Of a DNA stretch of 64,000 bases, positions 1 through 8,249 are shown in pieces. The notes under the pieces are model-generated. The model had not been told where the DNA came from. It saw nothing but the letters and a program-made list of their open reading frames with translations, and ran no database searches. The stretch comes from Cerasicoccus maritimus (GTDB lineage Bacteria; Verrucomicrobiota; Verrucomicrobiia; Opitutales; Cerasicoccaceae): contig JAVDPD010000001.1 in the NCBI GenBank assembly GCA_031296935.1, positions 50,422 through 114,421 of the forward strand, in the 5' to 3' direction. The position numbers and the translations under genes were made by a program. Within the stretch, counting starts at the first letter, position 1, and each line of letters starts with the position of its first letter.

Positions 1-72
1 TCGGCGGTCCCTGCCGGGGCTGGTGGTTATTGGGCTTGAAAGCCGGTGGGGCGGCGGCATAAACCCAAAGCG

Positions 73-1152
73 ATGACGAGTGAACCCGCGCCCAGCCCAA
101 CGCCTGCCTATCGTTTTACGCAGGAGTTGTTCATCGGTGGCTCACCCAAGTCGGGCACCACGCTCCTGCTCGCCTTGCTGGACAACCACCCGGAACTCGT
201 TGTTTTTCCGGTCGAGATCGCCTTGTTCAACGAGACGCTCAGCCGACTAAAGGACCCGACCTTGGCGGCGATTACGGACTACACCCTGGCGCATTCGGAG
301 GTGACTTACATGGCTCGTAGCGCCCGCCCCGGAGCGGACGCCACGCCTGAGCAGCGGGTGGACTTTTCGCAATTTGACTTCGCCGCCTTCGAACGCGCGC
401 TGAAGCAATACCGCTACCCGGGGGACAACGCCTGCCAGCAACTGCTGCGCAACCTGGGCCTGGCCTATGCGGAGACGCGGCAGCCGCCGGTGGCGCCAGG
501 CGACTACACGCTCGTCGAAAAAACACCGGCCAACGACTACAACTCTGACAAGCTTTTCGAGCACTTTCCCGAGGCCAAGCTCTTGCACATTGTGCGCGAC
601 CCGCGGGCGGTGTTCGCCTCGCGTCGCCGCCGGTTTATCAAGGGTGGTGGCAAGTATTCCAAGGCCTTCCGACTGCTCAATGAGTGGAATCGCAGCGCGT
701 GGCAAGTGACCCGCTATCAAGACCAGCCCGAGCGCTTTCTGTCGATCCGCTATGAGGACTTGGTCAGTGATGCGTCGGCGGTCATGCGGCGAGTGGCGGA
801 CTTTTTGGGTATTGCCTACACTGACACTTTGGAAAGGCCGTCTCGCAACGGTGATTCGTGGGAAGGCAACTCCAGCTACGATTCGCGCTTTGGCGGCATC
901 AGCAGTGATCAGCTAGATCGTTGGCGCGGTGAATTATCACTCGGAGAAATTTGGTGGGTGGAGCAGCATTGCGGCAAGCTCATGCGCGCCTGCGGTTACG
1001 ATTTGGACAACCCCGAAGCACCGGATGCACTGCATTTGGGGCGGTGGCTCAAGCCATTGCCCGGCGAGTCGTTCTCCGGCTATTTGCGTGCACGACGTGG
1101 GTCGCTGGGCGCGCGCTTTAATCCCGAAAAATATTGGCGGCCAGACCGCTGA
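73..1152 (+). CDS. PAPS-dependent sulfotransferase family protein
   Basis: Predicted cytosolic enzyme moving a sulfuryl group from PAPS to an unidentified acceptor. The 5'-phosphosulfate loop is visible near the N terminus (GGSPKSGTTLLLALLDNHPE) and the 3'-phosphate-binding motif follows mid-protein (VRDPRAVFASRRRRF). The C-terminal half has the usual RYEDLVSD and FLGI helices. At 359 aa it matches single-domain bacterial members. An in-frame GTG at 46 could add nine residues and an in-frame stop lies at 37; I chose the ATG at 73 because the intervening residues look non-native. It is convergent with the minus-strand FloA/NfeD operon and has no visible partner gene. The acceptor (carbohydrate, lipid or peptide) cannot be told from sequence. 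Confidence 0.85.
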   Translation: MTSEPAPSPTPAYRFTQELFIGGSPKSGTTLLLALLDNHPELVVFPVEIALFNETLSRLKDPTLAAITDYTLAHSEVTYMARSARPGADATPEQRVDFSQFDFAAFERALKQYRYPGDNACQQLLRNLGLAYAETRQPPVAPGDYTLVEKTPANDYNSDKLFEHFPEAKLLHIVRDPRAVFASRRRRFIKGGGKYSKAFRLLNEWNRSAWQVTRYQDQPERFLSIRYEDLVSDASAVMRRVADFLGIAYTDTLERPSRNGDSWEGNSSYDSRFGGISSDQLDRWRGELSLGEIWWVEQHCGKLMRACGYDLDNPEAPDALHLGRWLKPLPGESFSGYLRARRGSLGARFNPEKYWRPDR

Positions 1153-1164
1153 GGAGAGACGCGC

Positions 1165-1881
1165 TTAGCTTTCCCAACTGCGCTTGATCGCGCCGTCTTT
1201 GCGTTGGCCGACGGGCGTGCCCAGAATTTCCATGTAAAGGAAGGCGTCGCGGGCGGCATCAGCATTGCGCAGATTGCGCTTGATGCGGCGGGTTGATTTG
1301 CCGCGACTTGAAAGCGTTTTTTGACGTGAGCTGGAGCCAATTTCCTGGTTCGTCATGGCGTCACCCATTTGTGCCTGTGCCTTGCGCCGGGCCTCATCGG
1401 CGCGGCGCTTGGACTCCTCGATACGGCGACGTTGCTCGGCAAGCTCAGCCTCGTAATCGCGCATAGGCGGCGGCGCTTCATAAGCTGGCTGCTGCGGAAT
1501 GGGCGGTGGCGAGGACTCTCCCGGGCGACCGTAGTCGAGCTGCTTGCGTTGGTATTGCGGCTGCTCCTTAATCGGCGGCGGACCGGGCTGCTGTTGAGGT
1601 GGAGGAGGCGGTGCACTTTGAGGCGCGGGTTGCTCTCCACGTCGTTCGGCGATTTTTCGGCGAATTTCCTCCTGAATGCGGCGCGTGCGCTCCTCGTCAC
1701 TGACGGGCTGTGGCTGGCGCTGATATTCCTGACCGCGCTGTTGTTGCTGCGGTGGCGGAGCGGCGTGGCGTGGGCCCGGGGGGGGCACCTCGTCCTTTTC
1801 CTTTTTGGCCCCGACGATTTGCCCGATCAGCCATACCACAAAGACGATGACTGGGACGATGATTTCACCTAAGTTTTCCAT
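1165..1881 (-). CDS. Proline/glutamine-rich single-pass membrane protein of the FloA operon
   Basis: 238 aa. One hydrophobic helix at about residues 7-24 (IIVPVIVFVVWLIGQIVGAK) is followed by a low-complexity cytoplasmic-type tail rich in P, Q, E and R, with a charged stretch (EERTRRIQEEIRRKIAERR) that may form a coiled coil, and a second charged helix around residues 145-170. I know no characterised function. It is the last gene of a tightly spaced minus-strand operon, 24 bp after the DUF2059-like gene, downstream of floA and two nfeD genes, so a role in flotillin-associated membrane organisation is inferred from context only. The low-complexity region means homology searches will be noisy. 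Confidence 0.7.
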   Translation of the reverse strand: MENLGEIIVPVIVFVVWLIGQIVGAKKEKDEVPPPGPRHAAPPPQQQQRGQEYQRQPQPVSDEERTRRIQEEIRRKIAERRGEQPAPQSAPPPPPQQQPGPPPIKEQPQYQRKQLDYGRPGESSPPPIPQQPAYEAPPPMRDYEAELAEQRRRIEESKRRADEARRKAQAQMGDAMTNQEIGSSSRQKTLSSRGKSTRRIKRNLRNADAARDAFLYMEILGTPVGQRKDGAIKRSWES

Positions 1882-1905
1882 TATCTGTCTCGTGGTTCGT
1901 CGTGT

Positions 1906-2643
1906 TTATTCTTCCGTCTCTTGGCGTTCGGTGTGAAAGGTCTGCATCTTTTCTTGCATTGCAGCGGAAGCTTTCATGATTTCAGGCATCATGACTTCAA
2001 CGGTCTTGGCTTGAAGCTGAGGAGCTTTGTCGATGGTGGCTTGGCCTAGGGGCGTGCTATAGAACTCATTCATCCAGCGAAGCTCCTCGACGGTGAAAAT
2101 TTCGGCATAGGCTTTTTCGATGCCAGCTTGCATGGACTTCCAATCCACTTCTTTAAACATCTCGGCCATAGCCTTTTCCTGAAAGGCGAGTGTCTCTTCG
2201 TCGGCATTACCTGCAGCCATCATTTGTTGGCGCATGTTCTTGCTCATGACTTCCATTTGGGAGTCCATAAGCTTGCCGAGGGTTTCTTCGAAGCGGATGT
2301 TCTTAAAGAGCAATGCGGCTTCTTGCCTCGCCTCTTCTTCGGCGGTTGGGCCCGTGGTTGCGGTCATGGTGCCGAGGCCGACAATGTATTCCTGGCCGTC
2401 TTTACTCACAGTTAGCGTCCTGTTTTCACGCTGGTAGCTGACGATCTCAAAGCCCTGAAATTCCTCGCCCAGTTTGCTCCAGTGGGTGGTTTGCCCGCCG
2501 GGAGTGCTGAGGGAAAAGTTCACGGAGTCACCCAAGTCGAGGACGCCGCGCAGCACGATGTCGTTCGTGTATTGCGGGTCCTTGGCTTGGAGCGGCGCTA
2601 CGCTTATCGCGAGGACGGCGCTGATGATCGCGAGGGCTTTCAT
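1906..2643 (-). CDS. Secreted DUF2059-like protein
   Basis: 245 aa with a clear signal peptide (MKALAIISAVLAISVAPLQA, cleavage after about residue 20). The C-terminal part has the DUF2059 pattern: a helical region ending in ELRWMNEFYSTPLGQATIDK and then a run of helices. The central part is rich in M, E and Q. The family has no established biochemical role. It starts 9 bp after the floA stop, so it is almost certainly cotranscribed and would act on the outer side of the cytoplasmic membrane near the flotillin/NfeD proteins (inference). The domain name comes from pattern recognition, not a search. Confidence 0.7.
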   Translation of the reverse strand: MKALAIISAVLAISVAPLQAKDPQYTNDIVLRGVLDLGDSVNFSLSTPGGQTTHWSKLGEEFQGFEIVSYQRENRTLTVSKDGQEYIVGLGTMTATTGPTAEEEARQEAALLFKNIRFEETLGKLMDSQMEVMSKNMRQQMMAAGNADEETLAFQEKAMAEMFKEVDWKSMQAGIEKAYAEIFTVEELRWMNEFYSTPLGQATIDKAPQLQAKTVEVMMPEIMKASAAMQEKMQTFHTERQETEE

Positions 2644-2652
2644 GGCTCAAGC

Positions 2653-3675
2653 TTACTGGTTGCCCTGATTGCCGGAGCTTTGCTCGGGCTTGGCGATGGA
2701 GTCGCGCATGTCGGTGTCGGCCTGGATGTTTTCGAGGCGATAGTAGTCCATGACACCGAGCTTGCCGGTGCGGAGGGCTTCGGCGAGGGCCAGCGGCACC
2801 TGGGCCTCAGCTTCGACCACCTTAGCCTGCATCTCTTGCACCTTGGCCTTCATTTCCTGCTCCAGAGCAACGGCGGCCGCGCGGCGGATTTCCGCTTGGG
2901 CTTGGGCCATGTTCTTGTTGGCGATAGCCTGCTCTTCTTGCAGTTTCGCGCCGATGTTCGCGCCGACATCCACGTCGGCAATGTCGACGGATAAAATTTC
3001 AAACGCCGTGCCGGTGTCGAGGCCGCGCTCGAGCACGACCTTGGAAATACGGTCCGGGTTTTCTAAGACAAATTTGTAGCTCTCGGAGGAACCAATCGTG
3101 GTCACGATGCCTTCACCCACACGGGCGATGATGGTTTCTTCGAGCGCACTGCCGACGTATTGGTCGAGGTTGGAACGCACGGTCACGCGGGCGCGGGCCT
3201 TGACCTGAATACCGTCCTTGGCGACGCCGTCGATGGTAGTGCGGCCGGATTCGCGGGCCGGGCAGTCGATGACCTTCGGGTTGATCGAGGTGCGCACCGC
3301 TTCAAGCACGCTCTTGTTGGTGCCCTTGGTGGCGAGGTCGATCGCGCAGGCACGTTCCCAGTTCAGGGTGATGCCGGCCTTGTCCGCAGCGATGATTGCC
3401 TGAACGGTCTGGATGACGTTACCCTCGGCCAGGTAGTGGGCTTCGAGGAGGTCGGAATCTAGTGATATTCCGGCCTTAACAGCAGTGATACGCGCTTCAA
3501 CGATGAGCTTGTATGGAACGCCTCTAAGACGCATGGCTACAAGTGTGGGAATCCCCACTGTCGCGCCTGATAAATATGATCTCAGGAACGTCATGAAGAA
3601 AGAAGCAACCAGGAAAAGCAACCCGATTAAGATGATGCCCAAGACGATGAGGGGAATGGTCCAGTGATTATCCAT
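2653..3675 (-). CDS. floA: Flotillin-like protein FloA
   Basis: 340 aa, close to the usual ~330 aa of FloA (UPF0365). An N-terminal membrane helix (residues about 8-32) is followed by the FloA-specific segment ([20 protein letters not shown]), an SPFH core and a long alanine/glutamate coiled coil (about 235-300, with repeated [20 protein letters not shown]-type text). FloA scaffolds membrane microdomains; in Bacillus it is cotranscribed with an NfeD protein. Here both a short and a long NfeD lie directly upstream on the same strand (45-bp gap to the short one), which supports the call. The C terminus is short and glutamine-rich. Confidence 0.95.
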   Translation of the reverse strand: MDNHWTIPLIVLGIILIGLLFLVASFFMTFLRSYLSGATVGIPTLVAMRLRGVPYKLIVEARITAVKAGISLDSDLLEAHYLAEGNVIQTVQAIIAADKAGITLNWERACAIDLATKGTNKSVLEAVRTSINPKVIDCPARESGRTTIDGVAKDGIQVKARARVTVRSNLDQYVGSALEETIIARVGEGIVTTIGSSESYKFVLENPDRISKVVLERGLDTGTAFEILSVDIADVDVGANIGAKLQEEQAIANKNMAQAQAEIRRAAAVALEQEMKAKVQEMQAKVVEAEAQVPLALAEALRTGKLGVMDYYRLENIQADTDMRDSIAKPEQSSGNQGNQ

Positions 3676-3720
3676 AATGATGTTACCTTAGTTAAGGATT
3701 ATTATATGCTTTGAATAGTT

Positions 3721-4203
3721 CTAAATTTTTTTGACGACAACTCGGAACGCATCACGGGCGACTACTTCCACCTGCGCTCCCTTATTGAGGTAGCCGCTTT
3801 GTGAAAACCCTTCATAGCTTTTTCCGCTAATAATGATGCGGCCGCTGGGAGCCATCGTGGTCAGGGCTTCACCTTGCTGCCCGATCAGCGATTCCTCTGC
3901 CGGTCCATCGTCTGTCCGTGCACCATAGCGGATACGACTGCCGCTGGTGTTAAATAAAAACAGCTTTCGGCCAAATTCAGTTTTGGGCAACATGCGGTAC
4001 TCCAAAATGACGATTGCCATAATGATGACCAGGGAGCATATGAACGTAAAAATTGCTCCGAACAGGCCATACTCGCTGAAAGCGACATAGACTGCGCCCA
4101 GCACTGCGCCCACGCCCAGCAGGCCGAGGATGCCGCCGGGCACCACAATCTCGAACGAGATCAGGATGAGGCCGGCGATGATGAGTCCGATGATGAGAAC
4201 CAT
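3721..4203 (-). CDS. NfeD family protein, short form
   Basis: 160 aa. It opens with hydrophobic segments rich in glycine (SFEIVVPGGILGLLGVGAVL), has a further membrane helix (FTFICSLVIIMAIVILEYRM), and ends with an OB-fold NfeD domain (SLIGQQGEALTTMAPSG and following, to the C terminus). This short form lacks the protease domain. NfeD proteins partner with SPFH proteins, and this gene lies between the long NfeD gene and floA in the same operon. Start ATG at 4203, 13 bp after the preceding gene. Confidence 0.88.
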   Translation of the reverse strand: MVLIIGLIIAGLILISFEIVVPGGILGLLGVGAVLGAVYVAFSEYGLFGAIFTFICSLVIIMAIVILEYRMLPKTEFGRKLFLFNTSGSRIRYGARTDDGPAEESLIGQQGEALTTMAPSGRIIISGKSYEGFSQSGYLNKGAQVEVVARDAFRVVVKKI

Positions 4204-4216
4204 GATTTCAGAAAGT

Positions 4217-4630
4217 TTACGCGTGCGTGCGCGACATGTCTTTTACGTCAGCGGGCGCGGTGATTAAATAAATGGGCATGAATTGCAGCACCATGATTAG
4301 ACTTACTACAAAAAACAAATCCAGCTGCGGGGTAAACAAAAACAGGCCATAAAAGCTGATCGACTCCGCCATCGCCAAACCGATGATCGACGTGACCAAC
4401 TGCTGCGGCAGCTGCTTTTGCTTCGGGATTACGACCCAGCGACACACGATTGCAATAGCAGCCGGCACAAGGAGGAACGGCCACATCATCACTGCCGGCA
4501 TTGAATTACTCTCGCCGACAACCCCCGGCAGGAACACCCGATAAACTACCACCGACCACGACAGCGCTGCCCAGATCGCCCAAAAGACGATCTTCTTCGG
4601 TGGGGCAGGTTGCATGGCGTGAGTGGTCAT
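4217..4630 (-). CDS. Unknown multi-pass membrane protein inside the NfeD/FloA operon
   Basis: 137 aa, start ATG at 4630, 10 bp downstream of the long NfeD stop and 13 bp upstream of the short nfeD. The frame is open further upstream but would then overlap nfeD with low-complexity text, so the internal start is preferred. Four hydrophobic stretches are visible (IVFWAIWAALSWSVVVYRVF; MMWPFLLVPAAIAIVCRWVV; SIIGLAMAESISFYGLFLF; LFFVVSLIMVLQFMPIYLI). I recognise no family. Its position between two nfeD genes suggests a membrane partner of the complex. No Shine-Dalgarno is evident, so translation may be coupled to nfeD. Confidence 0.7.
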   Translation of the reverse strand: MTTHAMQPAPPKKIVFWAIWAALSWSVVVYRVFLPGVVGESNSMPAVMMWPFLLVPAAIAIVCRWVVIPKQKQLPQQLVTSIIGLAMAESISFYGLFLFTPQLDLFFVVSLIMVLQFMPIYLITAPADVKDMSRTHA

Positions 4631-4640
4631 GGGAGAAAAT

Positions 4641-6191
4641 TTACACCGCGCGGACGACGAGTGAGAAGTCGCGGGCTTCGACGACTTCGACTTCGTCGCC
4701 GGTTTCGATGGAGCCGATGAGGACGCTGGCTTGGTAGCGCTTGCCGTTGATCTCGACTTGGCCGCCGGGGTGGAGGTCGGTCGTGGCGACGCCGCGGTCG
4801 CCCGGTTGCGGCACATTGCTGGCCACGCCGTCGATGGAGCGCCCGCCACCGTGGTCCACTGAGCGGCCAGAGACTTCCGTGCCCAGCACGATGGCGCGCT
4901 TGAGCGGTGACTCCGGCAAATACTTAATCATCGCCAGTGCGCCGAGGAATGCGATGCCCAGGCCGAGGATGACTTGGCCGATTGGCTCGTAGAAAACTGC
5001 GGCGTCGAGCTGGTAGTCCTTGGCGCCTTCGGGCCAGATGTCGGCCAGCGCCCAGATAAGCGAGCTGAGCACGCAGGCGCCGCCAATCATGCCCGCGACG
5101 AGGGTCCCGGGAACGAAGAAGATCTCCACGCCCAAGAGCACAATGCCAATCAGGAAGAGCAGCATGGGTTCGTTGCCCGCCATGCCGGCAAAGTATTGGC
5201 TCGCAAAGACCAGAAGCAGCAGGGTGATGCCGCCGACGCCAAACACGCCGAAGCCCGGCGTTTTGATTTCCATGATGAGCAGCAGCACGCCAGCGCTGAT
5301 CAGGAAAGGCGAAATCGTGGTGAACCACTTGGCGAATTCCTCGCTCCAGGTAACTTCAAAGGTGCGGACGTTGTAATTGCCGTCGCCGAACTTTTGCGTG
5401 AGCAGGTCGTCGATGTCGGTGGCGATGCCTTGGGCGAGCAGCGGCTGGGGCGGGGCACCAAAGAGCTCTACGGCTTCGTCGGCGGTCACGGTGAGCAACT
5501 CGCCTTCTTCTTTGATGACCTTGCCGTCAATTTCGAGGCGGTAATCGATGTCCATCATCGCGCGTTGGACATCGGCGCGGTAGCGGTATTCTTTGGAAAA
5601 GGCGCGAACGCGGGCGCGGAGGTAGCTGTCGATCTTGGACTTGAGCGTCTCATTGAGGTCCTGCCCTTGACCAGTTATGACTGCGGCTGCACCCATGACG
5701 CCACCCGGGGCAAACCAGATGTCTTCCGTGGCGATGGAGATGTAGGAGCCGGCGGAGATGGCCTCGTCGTCGACGAAGGTCATGGTCGTGCCTTCAAAGT
5801 ATTTCAGCGCCTCCATCATTTCGAGGGTCACATCGAGGCGGCCGCCGGGAGTGTCCATGTCGAGCAGGATGACTTCCACGTCGTTCGCAATGGCCTCTTT
5901 GAGCGCGCGGCGGAGGATGTAAAGCTGCGGCGGCGTGATGGCGTCTTTGATCGGGACCACGTAAACATCCCAGCCGCCTTCGGGCGTTTCGGGGATCTCG
6001 CGGGGGAGGTCGGCCACGGTTTTGGCTTCTGGTGCCGGGGCAGCTTCATCGGGCGCGGCGTCTTTGTTGGCCGCCGACTTTTCCACTGCGGGAGCATTGG
6101 GATCGACGCGGGAGCCCGAGGCTGGCATGGCCAGCGACAGCGCGATCAGTAAAACGCCCAGTAGGGCAAACCATGGATAATGGCGGTTCAT
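4641..6191 (-). CDS. NfeD family membrane-bound serine protease, long form (NfeD1b type)
   Basis: 516 aa. A signal peptide (residues 1-27) and an acidic/alanine linker precede a ClpP-like domain (about 75-270) with LDMDTPGGRLDVTLEMMEAL and the serine segment ISAGSYIS (Ser146/149), with Lys184/186 at the spacing expected for the Ser-Lys dyad of archaeal STOPP (inference). NfeD membrane helices cover about 290-385, another lies near 405-425, and an OB-fold NfeD domain ends the protein. It heads the minus-strand operon that includes floA. Known role of the family: cleavage of, or partnership with, SPFH proteins. A 5'-side dispersed inverted repeat lies 90 bp upstream. Confidence 0.92.
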   Translation of the reverse strand: MNRHYPWFALLGVLLIALSLAMPASGSRVDPNAPAVEKSAANKDAAPDEAAPAPEAKTVADLPREIPETPEGGWDVYVVPIKDAITPPQLYILRRALKEAIANDVEVILLDMDTPGGRLDVTLEMMEALKYFEGTTMTFVDDEAISAGSYISIATEDIWFAPGGVMGAAAVITGQGQDLNETLKSKIDSYLRARVRAFSKEYRYRADVQRAMMDIDYRLEIDGKVIKEEGELLTVTADEAVELFGAPPQPLLAQGIATDIDDLLTQKFGDGNYNVRTFEVTWSEEFAKWFTTISPFLISAGVLLLIMEIKTPGFGVFGVGGITLLLLVFASQYFAGMAGNEPMLLFLIGIVLLGVEIFFVPGTLVAGMIGGACVLSSLIWALADIWPEGAKDYQLDAAVFYEPIGQVILGLGIAFLGALAMIKYLPESPLKRAIVLGTEVSGRSVDHGGGRSIDGVASNVPQPGDRGVATTDLHPGGQVEINGKRYQASVLIGSIETGDEVEVVEARDFSLVVRAV

Positions 6192-6280
6192 TATTTATAT
6201 CTATTTTATCGCAAGCGGCCTAGACGAGACAATTACAATGCGCGCAACGTTTTGGAATGGACTGAGTGACGGAAAGGCTG

Positions 6281-6384
6281 GTTTTGAATACAGATAGCGC
6301 AGATGGACGCAGATGCTTTTATGCCTTCATTAAACAAGCGGTCAGTTGGATCTGTGTTCATCTGTGCCATCTGTAGTTCAAAAA
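6281..6384. repeat. Long dispersed inverted repeat (CAGATG type)
   Basis: Two imperfect ~35-bp arms (6281-6315 and 6349-6383) built on GCAGATGGACGCAGATG and its complement CATCTGTGCCATCTGTAG. A half copy of the same type is at 55352-55434. It fills the divergent intergenic region between the long nfeD gene and the epimerase gene, where both promoters must lie. An exported transcript would fold into a long hairpin. Confidence 0.8.
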
Positions 6385-6446
6385 AAAATCGTATTCGTTT
6401 AGGGATTAGCACTGGCAATCCACCCGGTAAGAAACACACTTTCGCA

Positions 6447-7373
6447 ATGAGCATGGAAACGATCGAACTGCAAGGCCACCTAATTCGTAAATGGACCATC
6501 GGCGCCTCCACCTTTCTCGCCTATCCCGAGGCGGGCGCGCGCCTGATGAACTGGCACCTCGCCATGGCCGACGGCTCGTTTCGCGACGTGATTCACTGGC
6601 CGGAAGACGCCGACCTGGACAACATTGCCAAGGTCCGTGGCGGCAACCCCGTGCTGTTCCCATTCTCCGCGCGCACCTTCTGCGAGGGCGAAATCGGCTT
6701 CTGGAAAACGCCCGAAGGCGAGCGGCTGCCCATGGCGATGCACGGCTATGCGCGCCAAGGCAAGTTCCGCATCGAGTCGATTCACGACAAGGGCTTTCTG
6801 GCCATCCTCGAGCCGTCCGACGAGTGCCGCGAGGCCTACCCGTATGACTTCGAGTTCGCCGTGCGTTACCGCTTCGAGCAGCTGTCTTTCTACGTCGATT
6901 ACGAGCTCAAGAACAACGGCGACAAACCGATTCCGTGGTCCGCCGGGCATCATTTTTACTTCTCCATGCCGTGGCATGAAGACCTTTCACGCAAGGACTA
7001 CATGATCACCACCGGTGCCAAGAAAGCGTTCCACCAGAAGGATGATGGCAAGCTGGAGCCTGTTAAAAATTTTCCTGATCCCGCCAGCTTCGGCGATGAC
7101 GCCATCTGCGACCTGATCCGCACCAAGCTCAAGACCAATGAAGTGCGCTTCGGCCCGAAGGGCGGCGAGGAAGACATCGTCATGCGGTTCAATGACAGCG
7201 CCAAGCCCGACCCGTGGAATGCGCTCGTTACCTGGACTATGGCTGACGATAGCCCGTTCTACTGCGTTGAGCCGTGGATGGGCCCGCCCAATGCGCCCGA
7301 GATCAAAAACGGCCTGCACTTCGTCAACCCCGGCAAAAGCGAAGTCTTCAGCGTCCAAGTCTCCCTCGGCTAA
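6447..7373 (+). CDS. Aldose 1-epimerase family protein
   Basis: 308 aa from ATG 6447; the frame is open upstream to 6303 but that part lies in a dispersed repeat. The fold signature of galactose-mutarotase-like proteins is visible: RKWTIGASTFLAYPEAGARL at the start, GNPVLFPFSARTF, a mid-protein MHGYARQGKF containing the conserved His, and GHHFYFSMP. Family members interconvert sugar anomers or act on hexose 6-phosphates. Substrate unknown. Likely cytosolic (no signal peptide). Its stop TAA is followed with no spacer by a chain of hairpins. Confidence 0.83.
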   Translation: MSMETIELQGHLIRKWTIGASTFLAYPEAGARLMNWHLAMADGSFRDVIHWPEDADLDNIAKVRGGNPVLFPFSARTFCEGEIGFWKTPEGERLPMAMHGYARQGKFRIESIHDKGFLAILEPSDECREAYPYDFEFAVRYRFEQLSFYVDYELKNNGDKPIPWSAGHHFYFSMPWHEDLSRKDYMITTGAKKAFHQKDDGKLEPVKNFPDPASFGDDAICDLIRTKLKTNEVRFGPKGGEEDIVMRFNDSAKPDPWNALVTWTMADDSPFYCVEPWMGPPNAPEIKNGLHFVNPGKSEVFSVQVSLG

Positions 7374-7455
7374 CCAGCCTCCGGCTGGACCGGCGGATGC
7401 TTCGCATCCGGATTTGGCAACGTGCCGTTGCATCCGGATTTGCCATTGGGCAAAT
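7371..7455 (+). repeat. Stop-anchored hairpin element, copy E6 (extended)
   Basis: Starting at the TAA of the epimerase gene: hairpin CCAGCC-tcc-GGCTGG (7374-7388), GGATGC-ttc-GCATCC (7395-7409), GCAACG-tgc-CGTTGC (7417-7431), then ATTTGCC-attg-GGCAAAT (7438-7455). The 6-bp stems with 3-nt loops followed by an ATTTGC..GCAAAT stem match the other copies at 9125-9170, 12365-12406, 21092-21139, 51601-51655 and 59983-60027, in the same orientation relative to the gene. Three first-type hairpins here instead of one. Confidence 0.85.
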
Positions 7456-7472
7456 GGCTTATTGAACTGAAT

Positions 7473-7535
7473 GAGGTAGGGCGACGCTTACCATTCGACT
7501 TGGCACATGTCAGGCAAGCGAGCCGCACGCTGCCT
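7473..7535. repeat. GTAGGG-type palindromic repeat
   Basis: Begins GGTAGGGCGACGCTTAC and contains AGCGAGCCGC downstream. The same arms, closer together, form the palindrome at 54521-54556. A GTAG foot followed by an imperfect palindrome is the layout of REP sequences moved by RAYT transposases (established for the class; assignment here is inference). Confidence 0.55.
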
Positions 7536-7557
7536 CACGTCTATCCGTTAGTGTTTC

Positions 7558-7809
7558 TCAGAGAATGCCGAACCATTTGTAGATGACAAAGGCGTAGTCG
7601 CGAAGTGGTTCGAACAACGGTGTGTCTTCAATGCATTTCATTGGCTTGTAAAAGGATACCAGAACACCCACACTCCAGCCCATTTTCGTGAAGAGCACGA
7701 ATAAAAACGGCATAATCAGCACATAAACCACCGGCACGGCTATGATCAGCGCAATCGTCGTCGGCCCTTCTTTGGACCAGTTGGCGTCGTCGGATGCTTG
7801 GTCGGACAT
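7558..7809 (-). CDS. Small membrane protein, FYKP/IEDT paralogue 1
   Basis: 83 aa from ATG 7809. One strongly hydrophobic segment (TTIALIIAVPVVYVLIMPFL) followed by FLFVLFTKMGW, then a C-terminal motif FYKP..CIEDTPLFEPLRDY..VIYKW. The protein encoded just upstream (7863-8126) has the same arrangement: hydrophobic helix, FYKPLEW..., IEDT..VKPL..YYEKMFHW. No known family. Tandem genes on one strand, 53 bp apart. Confidence 0.7.
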   Translation of the reverse strand: MSDQASDDANWSKEGPTTIALIIAVPVVYVLIMPFLFVLFTKMGWSVGVLVSFYKPMKCIEDTPLFEPLRDYAFVIYKWFGIL

Positions 7810-7862
7810 GGCGGAGTTGTCTGCGATTTTTGGCAAATGCTGCGGGCAGCCTTGGGCTCTGG

Positions 7863-8126
7863 TTACAAAGGGACTTTGAGCCAGTGGAACATTTTTTCAT
7901 AATACCATATCAGCGGTTTTACGATTGCGGTATCTTCGATAGGAGAAAACACCCACTCCAATGGTTTGTAGAATATCTCTAGGGATGCTTCAGTGCCCCC
8001 CGCGGCGAGCCATACTTTGGCCACGAAGGGAACCGATAACACGTAGAGCACAAATCCCAATGATACCGCAGTGATGGATACGACGGCGAAGTTACTGTTA
8101 TTGCTCTCTGTGGATGAATCGGGCAC
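7863..8126 (-). CDS. Small membrane protein, FYKP/IEDT paralogue 2
   Basis: 87 aa. The only plausible start is GTG at 8126. A short polar N terminus (PDSSTESNNSN) is followed by a hydrophobic helix (FAVVSITAVSLGFVLYVLSV) and the C-terminal motif FYKPLEWVFSPIEDTAIVKP with an aromatic tail. Paralogue of the downstream gene: both share FYKP, IEDT and a PL..Y pattern at nearly the same spacing. Function unknown; possibly a two-subunit membrane assembly (inference). Confidence 0.65.
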   Translation of the reverse strand: MPDSSTESNNSNFAVVSITAVSLGFVLYVLSVPFVAKVWLAAGGTEASLEIFYKPLEWVFSPIEDTAIVKPLIWYYEKMFHWLKVPL

Positions 8127-8249
8127 GGCTGTTTATTATCGTTAATATCACATCCTATGGAGGTCAATGGTTCTTCGATGAAGTAAAGATGAGGTGAAAA
8201 TTCGATTTCCTTACTGACAACATTAGCGATTCGTGGATGATCCGGGCCA

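Noticed and set aside
4974-6152. Long open frame opposite the long nfeD gene (392 codons), and similar ones opposite fabV (10394-11581), purB (28772-29971), the CBM-GH5 gene (42072-43304) and the glucosidase gene (60699-62189)
   Set aside because: Composition artefacts of GC-rich third codon positions; they lack domains and starts, while the opposite strand encodes clear families.
7371-7455. Could the stop-anchored hairpins be integron attC sites?
   Set aside because: Some copies read CTAAC at the 5' edge, but genes lie in both orientations, no paired GTTRRRY end or integrase exists, and several stems are consecutive.
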